A stretch of DNA of 64,000 nt from contig NZ_SRRU01000006.1 in NCBI RefSeq assembly GCF_004784465.1, positions 248,001-312,000 on the forward strand, read 5' to 3'. This DNA comes from Streptomyces griseoluteus. GTDB taxonomy: Bacteria; Actinomycetota; Actinomycetes; Streptomycetales; Streptomycetaceae. Positions 54,850 through 63,772 of the stretch are shown in pieces (the first letter of the stretch is position 1; each line of letters starts with the position of its first letter). The translations under genes were made by a program, and so were the position numbers. Below the pieces are notes generated by a model. That model was not told the origin of the DNA. It saw only the letters and a list, made by a program, of their open reading frames with translations, and made no database searches.

Positions 54850-56295
54850 ATGAGCGCAGCGAGCAAGGGCCATGTCGTCGTCATCGGAGCCGGTGTCGCC
54901 GGACTGGCCGCCGCCCACCGGGCGCTCGCGCGCGGCGCGCGGGTGACGGTGCTGGAGGCCACCGACCGGGTCGGCGGCAAACTGCTGCCCGGCGAGATCG
55001 CGGGCCTGAGGGTCGACCTCGGCGCCGAGTCCATGCTCGCCCGCCGCCCCGAGGCGGTGGGCCTCGCCCGCGAGGTGGGCCTCGGCGACCGCCTCCAGCC
55101 CCCGTCCACCGCGACCGCCTCGATCTGGACCCGGGACGCGCTGCGCCCCATGCCCAAGGGCCATGTCATGGGCGTACCCGGCACCGCCGCCGCCCTGTCC
55201 GGCCTGCTCTCCGCCGAGGGCCTGACCCGGATCGAGCGGGACGCCGAACTGCCGCCCACGGAGGTCGGCGACGACGTGGCCGTGGGCGAGTACGTGGCCG
55301 CCCGGATGGGCCGTGAGGTCGTGGACCGGCTGGTGGAACCCCTGCTCGGCGGGGTGTACGCGGGCGACGCCTACCGTCTCTCCCTGCGCTCGGCCGTCCC
55401 CCAGCTCTACCAGGCCGCCCGCACCCACGACACCCTCGCCGCCGCCGTGCGGTCCCTCCAGGCCAAGGCCGCCGAGGCGGGGCAGACCGGTCCGGTCTTC
55501 CTCGGCATCGAGGGCGGCGTCGGCACCCTCCCGCTGGCTGTCGCCGACTCGGTGCGGGCGCGCGGCGGCGAGATCCTCACCCGCACTCCGGTGAGCGAGC
55601 TGCGCCGGGACGGCACGGGCTGGCGCGTCACGGCCGGGGACCGCACGCTGCACGCGGACGCGGTCGTGGTCGCCGTACCCGCCCCCGCCGCCTCGGCGCT
55701 GCTGCGCGCCGAGGTCCCGGCGGCCGCCGCCGAGCTGGCCGCCGTGGAGTACGCCTCCATGGCGCTGGTCACCCTCGCCTACCGCCGCGCCGACGCGGCC
55801 CTGCCCGAGGGCAGTGGGTTCCTGGTGCCGCCGGTGGACGGCCGCACGATCAAGGCCGCGACCTTCGCCTCCCAGAAGTGGGGCTGGGTCGGCGCCGAGG
55901 ACCCGGACCTCCTGGTGGTGCGCACCTCGGTCGGCCGCCACCACGAGACCGAGATCCTCCAGCGCGACGACGCCGAACTCGTCGGGGTCGCCCGGCACGA
56001 CCTGCGCGCCGCGACCGGACTGGACGCCGGACCCGTCGCCACCCGCGTCACCCGCTGGACCGACGGCCTGCCGCAGTACCCGGTCGGCCACCACGCGCGC
56101 GTGGCCCGCGTGCGCGAGCACATCGCGAAGCTGCCCGGCCTCGTGGTGTGCGGCGCGCAGTACGACGGCGTGGGCATCCCCGCCTGCGTCGCCAGTGCCT
56201 ACGCGGCCGTCGACCAGCTCGGCGGCGACCTCGCCGGTGTGCGCGAACTGACGGCCAACCCGGTGCAGAGCCTGCACGGCGGAGCGGGAGAATAG
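54850..56295 (+). CDS. hemG: Protoporphyrinogen/coproporphyrinogen III oxidase (HemG/HemY type), 481 aa
   Basis: FAD enzyme that oxidises coproporphyrinogen III to coproporphyrin III in the coproporphyrin-dependent haem pathway of actinobacteria. The dinucleotide motif VVVIGAGVAGLAAAHRALA is near residues 12-30, with TVLEATDRVGGKLLPGEI following, and the C-terminal FAD motif QYDGVGIPACVASAYAAVDQ. Length is normal. HemQ begins five bases after the stop, so the two are an operon and act in sequence. Confidence 0.93.
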   Translation: MSAASKGHVVVIGAGVAGLAAAHRALARGARVTVLEATDRVGGKLLPGEIAGLRVDLGAESMLARRPEAVGLAREVGLGDRLQPPSTATASIWTRDALRPMPKGHVMGVPGTAAALSGLLSAEGLTRIERDAELPPTEVGDDVAVGEYVAARMGREVVDRLVEPLLGGVYAGDAYRLSLRSAVPQLYQAARTHDTLAAAVRSLQAKAAEAGQTGPVFLGIEGGVGTLPLAVADSVRARGGEILTRTPVSELRRDGTGWRVTAGDRTLHADAVVVAVPAPAASALLRAEVPAAAAELAAVEYASMALVTLAYRRADAALPEGSGFLVPPVDGRTIKAATFASQKWGWVGAEDPDLLVVRTSVGRHHETEILQRDDAELVGVARHDLRAATGLDAGPVATRVTRWTDGLPQYPVGHHARVARVREHIAKLPGLVVCGAQYDGVGIPACVASAYAAVDQLGGDLAGVRELTANPVQSLHGGAGE

Positions 56296-56300
56296 GGGGC

Positions 56301-57032
56301 ATGAGTGACGACGCCCCCACCACCCAGCCGGCCCGCATCCCGAACAAGGGCAAGCTGGCCAAGGACCTCAACGAGGTCATCCGCTACACCCTGTGGTCCG
56401 TCTTCAAACTGAAGGACGTGCTGCCGGAGGACCGCGCGGGCTACGCCGACGAGGTCCAGGAGCTGTTCGACCAGCTCGCCGCGAAGGACGTCACGGTCCG
56501 CGGCACCTACGACGTCTCCGGCCTCCGCGCCGACGCCGACCTGATGATCTGGTGGCACGCCGAGACCGCCGACCAGCTCCAGGAGGCGTACAACCTCTTC
56601 CGCCGCACCAGGCTGGGCCGCGCGCTCGAGCCCGTGTGGTCGAACATGGCGCTGCACCGCCCGGCCGAGTTCAACCGCTCGCACATCCCGGCGTTCCTCG
56701 CCGACGAGACGCCCCGCAACTACGTCAGCGTCTACCCCTTCGTGCGCTCCTACGACTGGTACCTGCTGCCCGACGAGGACCGCCGCCGCATGCTCGCCGA
56801 CCACGGCAAGATGGCCCGCGGCTACCCCGACGTGCGCGCCAACACGGTCGCCTCCTTCTCGCTGGGCGACTACGAGTGGCTGCTCGCCTTCGAGGCCGAC
56901 GAGCTGTACCGCATCGTCGACCTCATGCGTCACCTGCGCGCCTCCGAGGCCCGGATGCACGTCCGCGAAGAGGTGCCGTTCTACACCGGCCGCCGCAAGT
57001 CCGTGGCGGAACTGGTGGCGGGGCTCGCCTAG
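56301..57032 (+). CDS. hemQ: Coproheme decarboxylase HemQ (chlorite dismutase family), 243 aa
   Basis: It converts coproheme to haem b by two oxidative decarboxylations, the last step of the coproporphyrin pathway. The family region starts LNEVIRYTLWSVFKLKDVLP; catalytic-region motifs include NYVSVYPFVRSYDWYLLP (catalytic Tyr) and RANTVASFSLGDYEWLLAFE. The N-terminus is basic. It starts 5 bases after hemG. The terminal TAG shares CTAG with the stop of the convergent aminopeptidase gene at 57029. Confidence 0.94.
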   Translation: MSDDAPTTQPARIPNKGKLAKDLNEVIRYTLWSVFKLKDVLPEDRAGYADEVQELFDQLAAKDVTVRGTYDVSGLRADADLMIWWHAETADQLQEAYNLFRRTRLGRALEPVWSNMALHRPAEFNRSHIPAFLADETPRNYVSVYPFVRSYDWYLLPDEDRRRMLADHGKMARGYPDVRANTVASFSLGDYEWLLAFEADELYRIVDLMRHLRASEARMHVREEVPFYTGRRKSVAELVAGLA

Positions 57033-58651
57033 GCGCGCCTGCCCCTGAGCGCGTCCCGGTCCGGGGTGCCGCGCCCGGCCGGCTCGGTGGGGCGCGGCTC
57101 CGGGCGCGGGGCGCAGGCGGCGCGGCGGCCCGGCAGACGGCCTTCGAGCAGGTAGGCGTCCAGGTGGGCGTTGACACACCGGTTGGGGCCGCCGCCGATG
57201 CCGTGCGTGCCCGCGTCCCGCTCGGTGACCAGCGTGGACCCGGCCAACCGCCGGTTCAGCTCCAGCGCCCCGTCGTACGGGGTGGCCGCGTCCCGCTCGG
57301 CCGCGAGGATCAGCACCGGCGGGGTCTCGCCGCGGCCGGTGCGCACGTCGAGCGGAACCTGACGGCGCGCGGGCCAGTACGCGCACGGCAGGTTCGTCCA
57401 GGCGTTGTCCCAGGTCTCGAAGGGGGCGGTGCGGGCGAGGCGGGTGTTGTCGCGGTCCCAGACCCGGAAGTCGGCCGGCCAGGGGGCGTCGTTGCACTCC
57501 ACGGCCGTGTACACCGCGCTGCCGTTCTCCGCCTCGGCGGCCGTCTCCGGGCTGGGCGCGCCCAGCCGGACCAGCGGTTCGGCGTCACCCTTGAGAAAGG
57601 CGGCGAGGGCGGCGGCCCGGCTCGGCCAGTAGTCGTCGTAGTACCCGGCCATCAGGAACGTGTTCTGCAGTTGGCCGGGGCCGACCTTGCCGTCCGCCGG
57701 GTGCGCCCGGAGCCGGTCGCTCGCGGTGTCGTAGGAGCGCTGGACGGCGGCCGGGGTCGCGCCGAGGCCGTACACGTCGTCGTGGCGGGCCACCCAGGCG
57801 CGGAAGTCGGCCCACCGGTCCTCGAACGCGGCCGACTGGTCCAGGTTCTCGCGGTACCAGACCTTCGCCGGGTCCGGGTCCACCGCCGAGTCCAGCACCA
57901 TCCGCCGTACGTGACCGGGAAAGAGAGCGGCGTACAGGGCACCCACATAGGTGCCGTACGAGGCGCCCATGAAGGTCAGCCGGGACTCGCCGAGCGCGGC
58001 CCGCAGGACGTCCAGATCACGGGCGTTGTTGAGCGAGGTGTAGAACTCCAGCCCGCTGCCCGACCGTTCGGCGCAGCCGCGCGCGTATGCCTTCGCCCGC
58101 GCGATCCGCTCCCGCTTGTACGCCTCGGTGGGGTGGACCGGGGCGAGCGAGGGCGCCTTGTAGAACTCCTCCGGCTTCTCGCAGGACAGCGGGGCCGAGG
58201 GCGCGACCCCGCGCGGGGCGTACCCGACCAGGTCGTAGGCGGAGGCGATGCGCTGCCACTCGGGGATCACGCCGATCATCGGGAAGTTCAGGCCGGAGGC
58301 GCCGGGGCCGCCGGGGTTGTAGACGAGGGCGCCCTGCCGGGGCACCTTGCGCTTGCTGTTGGCCGGGTCGCGCTGGGTGGCCGGCATCCGGCTGACGGTC
58401 AGCTCGATCTGCCGGCCGCCGGGGCGGGCGTAGTCCAGCGGGACGCGTACGGTGGCGCAGCGCATCCCGGCCGGGGACTCGCCGGGGCAGGCGCCGAAGC
58501 CGAGGCCGGCCGCGCGGGCCCGGGCGGCGGCGACGGCGGTGCCGCGCAGCTCGGCCGCGTCCGCCGCGCCGGGGGCGCCGTTGGCCGGGGTCACGGCGAG
58601 CCCGGTCAGCAGCAAGGAACCGGCGGCCGAGTACAGGGCGGCAGCTCTCAT
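57029..58651 (-). CDS. Secreted tripeptidyl aminopeptidase-like alpha/beta hydrolase, 540 aa
   Basis: Exported serine peptidase of the Streptomyces SlpD/SlpE/Tap type, releasing tripeptides from peptide N-termini. The signal peptide covers about 1-30 (MRAAALYSAAGSLLLTGLAV). The catalytic Ser is in LTFMGASYGTYVGALYAALF, Asp in LILAAERDAATPY and His in TERDAGTHGIGGGP; the oxyanion region is VYNPGGPGASGLNF. ATG 58651 follows GAAGGGATGTCCG. That ribosome site lies in the right arm of an inverted repeat, so translation may be controlled by the leader structure. Confidence 0.9.
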   Translation of the reverse strand: MRAAALYSAAGSLLLTGLAVTPANGAPGAADAAELRGTAVAAARARAAGLGFGACPGESPAGMRCATVRVPLDYARPGGRQIELTVSRMPATQRDPANSKRKVPRQGALVYNPGGPGASGLNFPMIGVIPEWQRIASAYDLVGYAPRGVAPSAPLSCEKPEEFYKAPSLAPVHPTEAYKRERIARAKAYARGCAERSGSGLEFYTSLNNARDLDVLRAALGESRLTFMGASYGTYVGALYAALFPGHVRRMVLDSAVDPDPAKVWYRENLDQSAAFEDRWADFRAWVARHDDVYGLGATPAAVQRSYDTASDRLRAHPADGKVGPGQLQNTFLMAGYYDDYWPSRAAALAAFLKGDAEPLVRLGAPSPETAAEAENGSAVYTAVECNDAPWPADFRVWDRDNTRLARTAPFETWDNAWTNLPCAYWPARRQVPLDVRTGRGETPPVLILAAERDAATPYDGALELNRRLAGSTLVTERDAGTHGIGGGPNRCVNAHLDAYLLEGRLPGRRAACAPRPEPRPTEPAGRGTPDRDALRGRRA

Positions 58652-58654
58652 CGG

Positions 58655-58719
58655 ACATCCCTTCGGTGCGCGGCGGCGATGGCACGGCTGCCATGGCCCG
58701 GCGGCGACAGAAGGGATGT
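58655..58719 (-). promoter_or_regulatory. Leader hairpin that would sequester the aminopeptidase ribosome site
   Basis: On the minus strand ACATCCCTTC (58719-58710) is followed 45 bases later by GAAGGGATGT (58664-58655), a perfect 10-bp complement. The second arm contains the GAAGGG Shine-Dalgarno, 7 bases before the ATG. The loop holds further GC-rich pairing. It could act as a translational switch. Confidence 0.45.
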
Positions 58720-58768
58720 TTCGGAAGGGGCCTCGGGAAAGGCAAGTACCGGCACGCGGGTGTCGGCG

Positions 58769-59563
58769 TCAGTGCTCCCTGTGCGCCCCCGGCGCGTCGC
58801 GGTGGGTGAACGCGGCCCGCAGTTCGGGCTCGTTCAGCGCGCGCACGCCCCGCATCGCGAGCCGTATGAGGAAGGAACCCTCGTCGCCGTCCCCGGCCGG
58901 ACGCCGGGCCACCTCGCCGAGGAGCCGCTGTCCGGCGGGGGAGGCCCAGCGCGGGTACGGGTGCACCTCGACGCGGGCGATGGCCAGGCAGCTCAGGGTG
59001 AGGACCAGGGGCAGCGCGAACCACATCGCCATCTGGAAACGCGGCAGGTCAACCGGGGTCGGCATGAGCAGCGCGGTCGTGCCCAGCGCGAGCACCGCCA
59101 CGGCGGCGGCCCGCACCTGACGCACCCCGGCGGCCACGGTCGTCCCGGTGTCGAAGGGGACCGCCAGCCCGGCCGCGATCAGCCGGTCGGCGAGCCGCTG
59201 CACGGCCTCCGTACCGGCCGCGGCCGCCCGCACCGGAGCGATCCGGGACTGTCCCTGCGGGCCGATCGCGCCGATGACGGAACGTTCCATCTCGTCCCGC
59301 CCACGCGGGTCCACCACGGTGGCCCAGCCGGTGTGCGCGAGCAGCAGCCGGCGCTGCCGGGCCATCCGGACCATGGCGAGGTCGGCGACGCGCGAGGGGC
59401 CGCCGGACAGGAACGCGGTCTCGTACAGCGTCAGATCACGGTCGTGGCCGTGGGCCCGCGCCGCGCGGTCCGCGGCGGTCGCGCGGACGGCGGCGAGGCA
59501 CAGCCGGGTGCAGGCGATGGCGGCGAAGGCCCAGGCCGGAAGCAGGAGAAGGACCCAGAACAT
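58769..59563 (-). CDS. TIGR04222 domain membrane protein, 264 aa
   Basis: N-terminal helix (about 1-20), a soluble region with LYETAFLSGGPSRVADLAMV and GPQGQSRIAPVRAAAAGTEA, then two helices near residues 150-195, and a short soluble tail ending PGAHREH. I recognise the TIGR04222 domain. Many relatives end in a Gly/Cys-rich tail; this one does not. It lies 109 bases downstream of the DUF692/MNIO gene on the same strand, a pairing common in Streptomyces that suggests the oxidase acts on this protein or a partner. Confidence 0.82.
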   Translation of the reverse strand: MFWVLLLLPAWAFAAIACTRLCLAAVRATAADRAARAHGHDRDLTLYETAFLSGGPSRVADLAMVRMARQRRLLLAHTGWATVVDPRGRDEMERSVIGAIGPQGQSRIAPVRAAAAGTEAVQRLADRLIAAGLAVPFDTGTTVAAGVRQVRAAAVAVLALGTTALLMPTPVDLPRFQMAMWFALPLVLTLSCLAIARVEVHPYPRWASPAGQRLLGEVARRPAGDGDEGSFLIRLAMRGVRALNEPELRAAFTHRDAPGAHREH

Positions 59564-59672
59564 GAGGTTTTTCTATGTCAGCGGACCCTGAAAAACCATG
59601 GCTTGTTCAGTATCCGGACAGAGCGTTGCCGGTATGTGACGTTCCGTTTTTCCCGCAGGTGGGGGAGGGGGG
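59564..59672. other. AT-rich spacer between DUF692 and TIGR04222 genes
   Basis: 109 bases, much richer in A/T than its surroundings. GGTTTTT (59566-59572) faces AAAAACC (59591-59597), a 7-bp inverted repeat just upstream of the TIGR04222 start. No ribosome site is evident for that gene, so it may be leaderless with its own promoter here. No precursor-peptide frame is supported. Confidence 0.45.
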
Positions 59673-60959
59673 TCAGCGCCGCCCCGACAGCACCCGCCTG
59701 GCCAGCCGGGCGGCCGGGCCGGGCGTACGGGGGGCCGGGCCCGCGCGATCGAGCCACCACTCCCGCAGCCTCCTGCGTGCCCGCGCGTCCGCCGGGCGGC
59801 CCGTCTTGAGGAGCTGGGCGGCGAACTCCAGCGCGTCCTGCCGGTATCCGCCGCGCATCGGCCTGGTGCGCGCGTAGTCGAGGAACGCCTCCCGGTACCC
59901 GGCGCCGAGGATCACCGGCAGCTCGGGCGCCACCTTGGCCACCACGTCCGCCCGTTTCGCCGCGAGCGACCGCGCCTGTACGCCCATCCGCCCCCGGTCG
60001 AACCCCTCGGGCAACGGCGTGCGCGCCACCAGCGCCGACAGCACGGCCGTCTGCGCGACGGCCACCCGCTGCCGGGCCTCGGCGGAGGCGTCCGGCGGGA
60101 CGGGCGGAGCCTCGTCGGCCGGGACCCGCGCGGCCCCGCCGCCCTTCCGTACCGCCTCGCCGATGGCGGCCAACTCCCGCTCCAGCTCGGCCGCTTCGGG
60201 AAAGTTCTCGTCCCGTTCCAGCAGGACGCCGGGCGGTGTGACGCGGGACGCCAGGTCGGTCAGGATGTTCAGCACCGCAGGCGGCACGGGGTGCGCGTGG
60301 CTGTCGTGCCAGACGCCGTCCCGCTCGAAGCCGCCCGCGACGTGCACATAGGCCAGCGCCTCCAGCGGGAGCCGGTCCAGCGCCTCGGCGGGGTCCTCGC
60401 CCCGGTTGACGTGGTTGGTGTGCAGGTTGGCCACGTCGATCAGCAGCCGTACGCCGGTCCGCTCCACGAGCTCGGCCAGGAACTCGCCCTCGCTCATCTC
60501 CTCGTCCGGCCAGGAGAACAGGGCGGCGATGTTCTCCAGCGCCAGCGGCACCGGCAGCGCCTCCTGTGCGATCGCCACGTTCTCGCACAGCACGTCGAGG
60601 GCGTCCCGTGTGCGCGGTACGGGCAGCAGGTGGCCCGCCTCCAGCGGCGCCGAGGCGGTGAGCGGGCCGCCCGCGCGGACGAACGCGATGTGCTCGGTGA
60701 CCAGCGGCGCCCCCAGCGCCTCGGCCCGCTCGGCCAGCGCCCGCAGCCGCCCGTCGTCCGGCCGCTCGGCACCGCCGAGCCCGAGGGAGACCCCGTGCGG
60801 GATCACGGTCACCCCGCGCTCCCGCAACCGCACCAGCGGTTCCGGCAGATGACCGGGGCAGAGGTTCTCCGCGACGACCTCCACCCAGTCGATCCCCGCC
60901 ATCCCCGCCACGGCGTCCGCGATCTCCGGCCGCCACCCGATCCCCGTGCCGAGTCGCAT
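59673..60959 (-). CDS. DUF692 / multinuclear non-haem iron oxidase (MNIO), 428 aa
   Basis: Relatives MbnB and TglH are iron oxidases that modify cysteines in ribosomal peptides. The TIM-barrel (about 1-265) shows the metal-ligand residues: H55 (VIPHGVSL), E89-H90 (TEHIAF), E142-N143 (ALENIA), D175/H180 (DVANLHTN), H206 (VHVAGG), D219-H221-H223 and E248 (LLERDENF). The C-terminal 160 residues form a helical domain (VAVAQTAVLSALVARTPLPE) that may replace the separate partner protein of other MNIOs. The neighbouring TIGR04222 membrane protein is a candidate substrate. No precursor peptide is found. Confidence 0.88.
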   Translation of the reverse strand: MRLGTGIGWRPEIADAVAGMAGIDWVEVVAENLCPGHLPEPLVRLRERGVTVIPHGVSLGLGGAERPDDGRLRALAERAEALGAPLVTEHIAFVRAGGPLTASAPLEAGHLLPVPRTRDALDVLCENVAIAQEALPVPLALENIAALFSWPDEEMSEGEFLAELVERTGVRLLIDVANLHTNHVNRGEDPAEALDRLPLEALAYVHVAGGFERDGVWHDSHAHPVPPAVLNILTDLASRVTPPGVLLERDENFPEAAELERELAAIGEAVRKGGGAARVPADEAPPVPPDASAEARQRVAVAQTAVLSALVARTPLPEGFDRGRMGVQARSLAAKRADVVAKVAPELPVILGAGYREAFLDYARTRPMRGGYRQDALEFAAQLLKTGRPADARARRRLREWWLDRAGPAPRTPGPAARLARRVLSGRR

Positions 60960-61056
60960 CCCCGTCCCCCTCCTTCGTCTGCCGGGGGTATGGCCCCGGC
61001 GGGGGCGGGTGAACCGCCCGGGCGGGGGGTTCAGAGCAATATTTGAGGTTCGCCGG

Positions 61057-61773
61057 TCAGCGCAGCGCCGGGTGGTCCGCGACCACCGTGGCCGAGCCGG
61101 GAGCGATCTCCGTGAAGCCCGCGTCGCGGACCAGGGGAAGGCCGCTGGTGGTGAGTTCGCGCCAGTGGGCCGGGGTGGCTGTGCGGACGGCGAGGGGGTA
61201 GCCGGCGGTACGCCAGGCTTCGCGGGCCGCGTCGGACAGCGCCCACCAGGCGAGCTGGGCGCCGTGGCCGACCTGGGCCATCTCCTTGCCGGCCGACATC
61301 TCCAGCTCCGGGTTGAGCCAGAGCACGGGGGCGGTGCGGTCGGGGCCGGCGGGCGGCTCCGGGTCGCCCAGTTCGGTGCCGGAGACCTGGAGCTTGGCCA
61401 GCTCCTTGGGCCAGCCGTCCAGCGGGATCGGCGGGAAGACGCGTACCTCGGCGGTGGCGCCGGTCAGTGTGATGCCGGGGAGCTCCTGCGCGCGGCGCCA
61501 CTCCGCGCCCCGCGCCCGCCGGACCACCTTGCGGATGCGGGCGTCCTCCCAGTCCCGTACCGCCTCGGCCCACTCGCCGTCGCCGCGCGCCCGCTCGTCC
61601 CCGAGCAGGACGAGCACGGCGCGTGCGGCGGTCTCCAGCGCGTCGGTACGGGCGGGCGGCGCGCTCTTCTCGATACGTACGACGAGGGGCAGCACGAACT
61701 GCGGGGCCTCGTCGCGCGGGGTGGGCTCGGTCTGGAAGGGGCTGTCGCCGGGGGCGGCTGGAACATGGGTCAC
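61057..61773 (-). CDS. Peptidyl-tRNA hydrolase, PTH2 family, 238 aa
   Basis: The C-terminal part carries the PTH2 signature in LEMSAGKEMAQVGHGAQLAW (pattern GK-x2-AQ-x-x-HA) and LPLVRDAGFTEIAPGSATVV near the end. The first half (VVRIEKSAPPARTDALETAA and following) is a helical extension seen in actinobacterial members. GTG 61773 is the assumed start, because upstream sequence in frame overlaps the deacetylase gene. It would recycle peptidyl-tRNA released by abortive translation. Confidence 0.82.
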   Translation of the reverse strand: MTHVPAAPGDSPFQTEPTPRDEAPQFVLPLVVRIEKSAPPARTDALETAARAVLVLLGDERARGDGEWAEAVRDWEDARIRKVVRRARGAEWRRAQELPGITLTGATAEVRVFPPIPLDGWPKELAKLQVSGTELGDPEPPAGPDRTAPVLWLNPELEMSAGKEMAQVGHGAQLAWWALSDAAREAWRTAGYPLAVRTATPAHWRELTTSGLPLVRDAGFTEIAPGSATVVADHPALR

Positions 61774-61805
61774 GTCAGCCAACCCTACGAGCAGTCCGAC
61801 GCCGG

Positions 61806-62666
61806 TCAGCGCGGGGTGCCGGACTCCCGGATCAGCTCCGACACCTTCACGAACCGGTAGCCCTTCCTGCGCAGCTCCGGCACCACCGAGCGGACGACCT
61901 TCTCGGTCGTCGGGGCGGCGCTGCGGGTGCAGTGCATGACGACCACCGAACCGGGCTTCACCCCGTCCAGCACCTGGCGCACGACCGCGTCGGCGTCCGT
62001 GGCGAAGGCGTCGCCGCTGATCACGTCCCACTGGACGGCGGTGACACCGGCGCCGCTGATGGCGCGCAGCGCGTCCCGGTCGTAGCAGCCGCCGGGGAAG
62101 CGGAAGTACGGCATGGGGTGCGGCACGCCCGCCTTGCGCAGGGCGGCGTAGGTGCGCTGGACCTCGGTCAGCTGGGCGTCCGGGGCGACGGTCGGCAGGC
62201 CGTAGCAGTCGCCGGTGAACGAGTAGTGGCTGTAGGAGTGGTTGGCCACCTCGAACTGGGCGTCGCGCCCGAGGGCACGGGCCTGGTCCGGGTACTCCTC
62301 GGCCCAGCGGCCGGTCATGAAGACGGTCGCCGGGACCTTCAGCGTGCGCAGGGCGCCGACCAGACCGGGGTTGTCGAAACGCTCACCGGCGGCGGCGCGG
62401 GGCCCCTCGTCGGCGGTCATGTCGGCGTCGAAGGTCAGCGCGACGGTCTTGCCCTTGTCGCGCGGGCCGTGCTCGAACACGGGGGTGAGGCCGCCCGGAC
62501 CCGGCGCCATGGTGGGGGTACCGGACGGGGACGGGGAGGCGGAGGAGGCGTGGGGCTCGGCGTGCGCCGGGCGCGCCGGCTTGGCGGGGTCCGCGGTGCC
62601 GCAGGCGGCGAGGGCCGCGCCTAGGACGCAGACGGCGGTGATACGGCGTGCGAGTGCAATCACCAT
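61806..62666 (-). CDS. Polysaccharide deacetylase lipoprotein (NodB domain), 286 aa
   Basis: Signal peptide with lipobox LAAC (Cys about residue 21), then a Ser/Pro/Thr linker and a NodB (CE4) domain from about residue 70. The catalytic motifs are present: TFDADMT (Asp-Asp), NHSYSHYS (His-x-x-x-His), RFPGGCYDRDAL and VVMHCTRS. It deacetylates an N-acetylated polymer such as peptidoglycan or chitin outside the cell. ATG 62666 gives a clean signal peptide; an in-frame ATG at 62702 would add a non-signal extension. Confidence 0.9.
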   Translation of the reverse strand: MVIALARRITAVCVLGAALAACGTADPAKPARPAHAEPHASSASPSPSGTPTMAPGPGGLTPVFEHGPRDKGKTVALTFDADMTADEGPRAAAGERFDNPGLVGALRTLKVPATVFMTGRWAEEYPDQARALGRDAQFEVANHSYSHYSFTGDCYGLPTVAPDAQLTEVQRTYAALRKAGVPHPMPYFRFPGGCYDRDALRAISGAGVTAVQWDVISGDAFATDADAVVRQVLDGVKPGSVVVMHCTRSAAPTTEKVVRSVVPELRRKGYRFVKVSELIRESGTPR

Positions 62667-62749
62667 ATGAAAATAGGGCTGTCCAGCTGGTCGTATGTTC
62701 ACCCACCCACCGACGCGGCGAGAGGGTCACTCGCGCGGCGGGTGGGGTG

Positions 62750-63667
62750 TCACCTCACCTCGGTGGACGGCTGGTCGAGGATCGCGCCGAGTTCGGGGGT
62801 CTTGGTGACGGCGTCGAGGTCCGGTGTCCCGGACAGCGGGACGGGCCCGACGGGCGGTGCCGGCTCCGGAGCGGGCTCCTTCTTCGTCTCCCCGGCCGGG
62901 GCCGGATCGCGGGCGCCCCGTTCCAGGAAGTGGAGGAGTTCCACCGGGATGGGCAGGACCAGGGTCGAGTTCTTCTCGGCGGACACCGCCATCACCGTCT
63001 GGAGCAGCCGGAGCTGGAGGGCGGTCGGGGTGTCCGACATCTGCTGCGCGGCCTCGGCCAGCTTCTTGGACGCCTGGAGTTCCGCGTCCGCGTTGATGAT
63101 GCGGGCCCGGCGCTCCCGGTCGGCCTCGGCCTGGCGGGCCATCGAGCGCTTCATGGTGTCCGGCAGGGAGACGTCCTTGATCTCGACCCGGTCGATCTGG
63201 ACGCCCCAGCCCACGGCCGGGCTGTCGATCATCAGCTCCAGGCCCTCGTTGAGCTTCTCCCGGTTGGACAGCAGATCGTCCAGGTCGCTCTTGCCGATGA
63301 TCGACCTGAGCGAGGTCTGCGCCATCTGCGACACCGCGAACTTGTAGTCCTCCACCCGCACCAGCGCACTGGTCGGATCGACGACCCGGAAGTAGACCAC
63401 CGCGTCCACCCGCACGGTGACGTTGTCCCGTGTGATGCCCTCCTGGGCCGGGATCGGCAGCGTGACGATCTGCATGTTCACCTTGTGCAGCCGGTCCACG
63501 AACGGAACGATCAGCGTCAGCCCGGGCGAGCGGGGCTCACCGGTGATCCGTCCCAGCCGGAACAGCACTCCCCGTTCGTACTGCTTGACGACACGCATCG
63601 CCGCGGCCAGCAGCACGAGACCCATGGCGCCGGCCACCGCTATGAGCGTGATCACGAGCTCCAACAT
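62750..63667 (-). CDS. SPFH/slipin (stomatin-like) membrane protein, 305 aa
   Basis: One N-terminal helix (about 3-25, LELVITLIAVAGAMGLVLLA) followed by the SPFH domain: VVKQYERGVLFRLGRITGEP, LTLIVPFVDRLHKVNMQIVT, VRVDAVVYFRV and RSIIGKSDLDDLLSNREKLN. A coiled-coil region (about 180-225) leads into an acidic, proline-rich tail. The slipin family organises membrane domains. ATG 63667 is preferred; GTG 63682 would add five residues. A strong terminator lies upstream, ending the neighbouring transporter transcript. Confidence 0.9.
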   Translation of the reverse strand: MLELVITLIAVAGAMGLVLLAAAMRVVKQYERGVLFRLGRITGEPRSPGLTLIVPFVDRLHKVNMQIVTLPIPAQEGITRDNVTVRVDAVVYFRVVDPTSALVRVEDYKFAVSQMAQTSLRSIIGKSDLDDLLSNREKLNEGLELMIDSPAVGWGVQIDRVEIKDVSLPDTMKRSMARQAEADRERRARIINADAELQASKKLAEAAQQMSDTPTALQLRLLQTVMAVSAEKNSTLVLPIPVELLHFLERGARDPAPAGETKKEPAPEPAPPVGPVPLSGTPDLDAVTKTPELGAILDQPSTEVR

Positions 63668-63772
63668 GGTCGCCCCCGTCACCGAGAGGTCCGTTTAATC
63701 CCTTACTCAACAGTACGTCCCGTATGTGCGCGGAAGCTATGGCCTGTGGGCAAGGAACCCGTGGACACAGCA

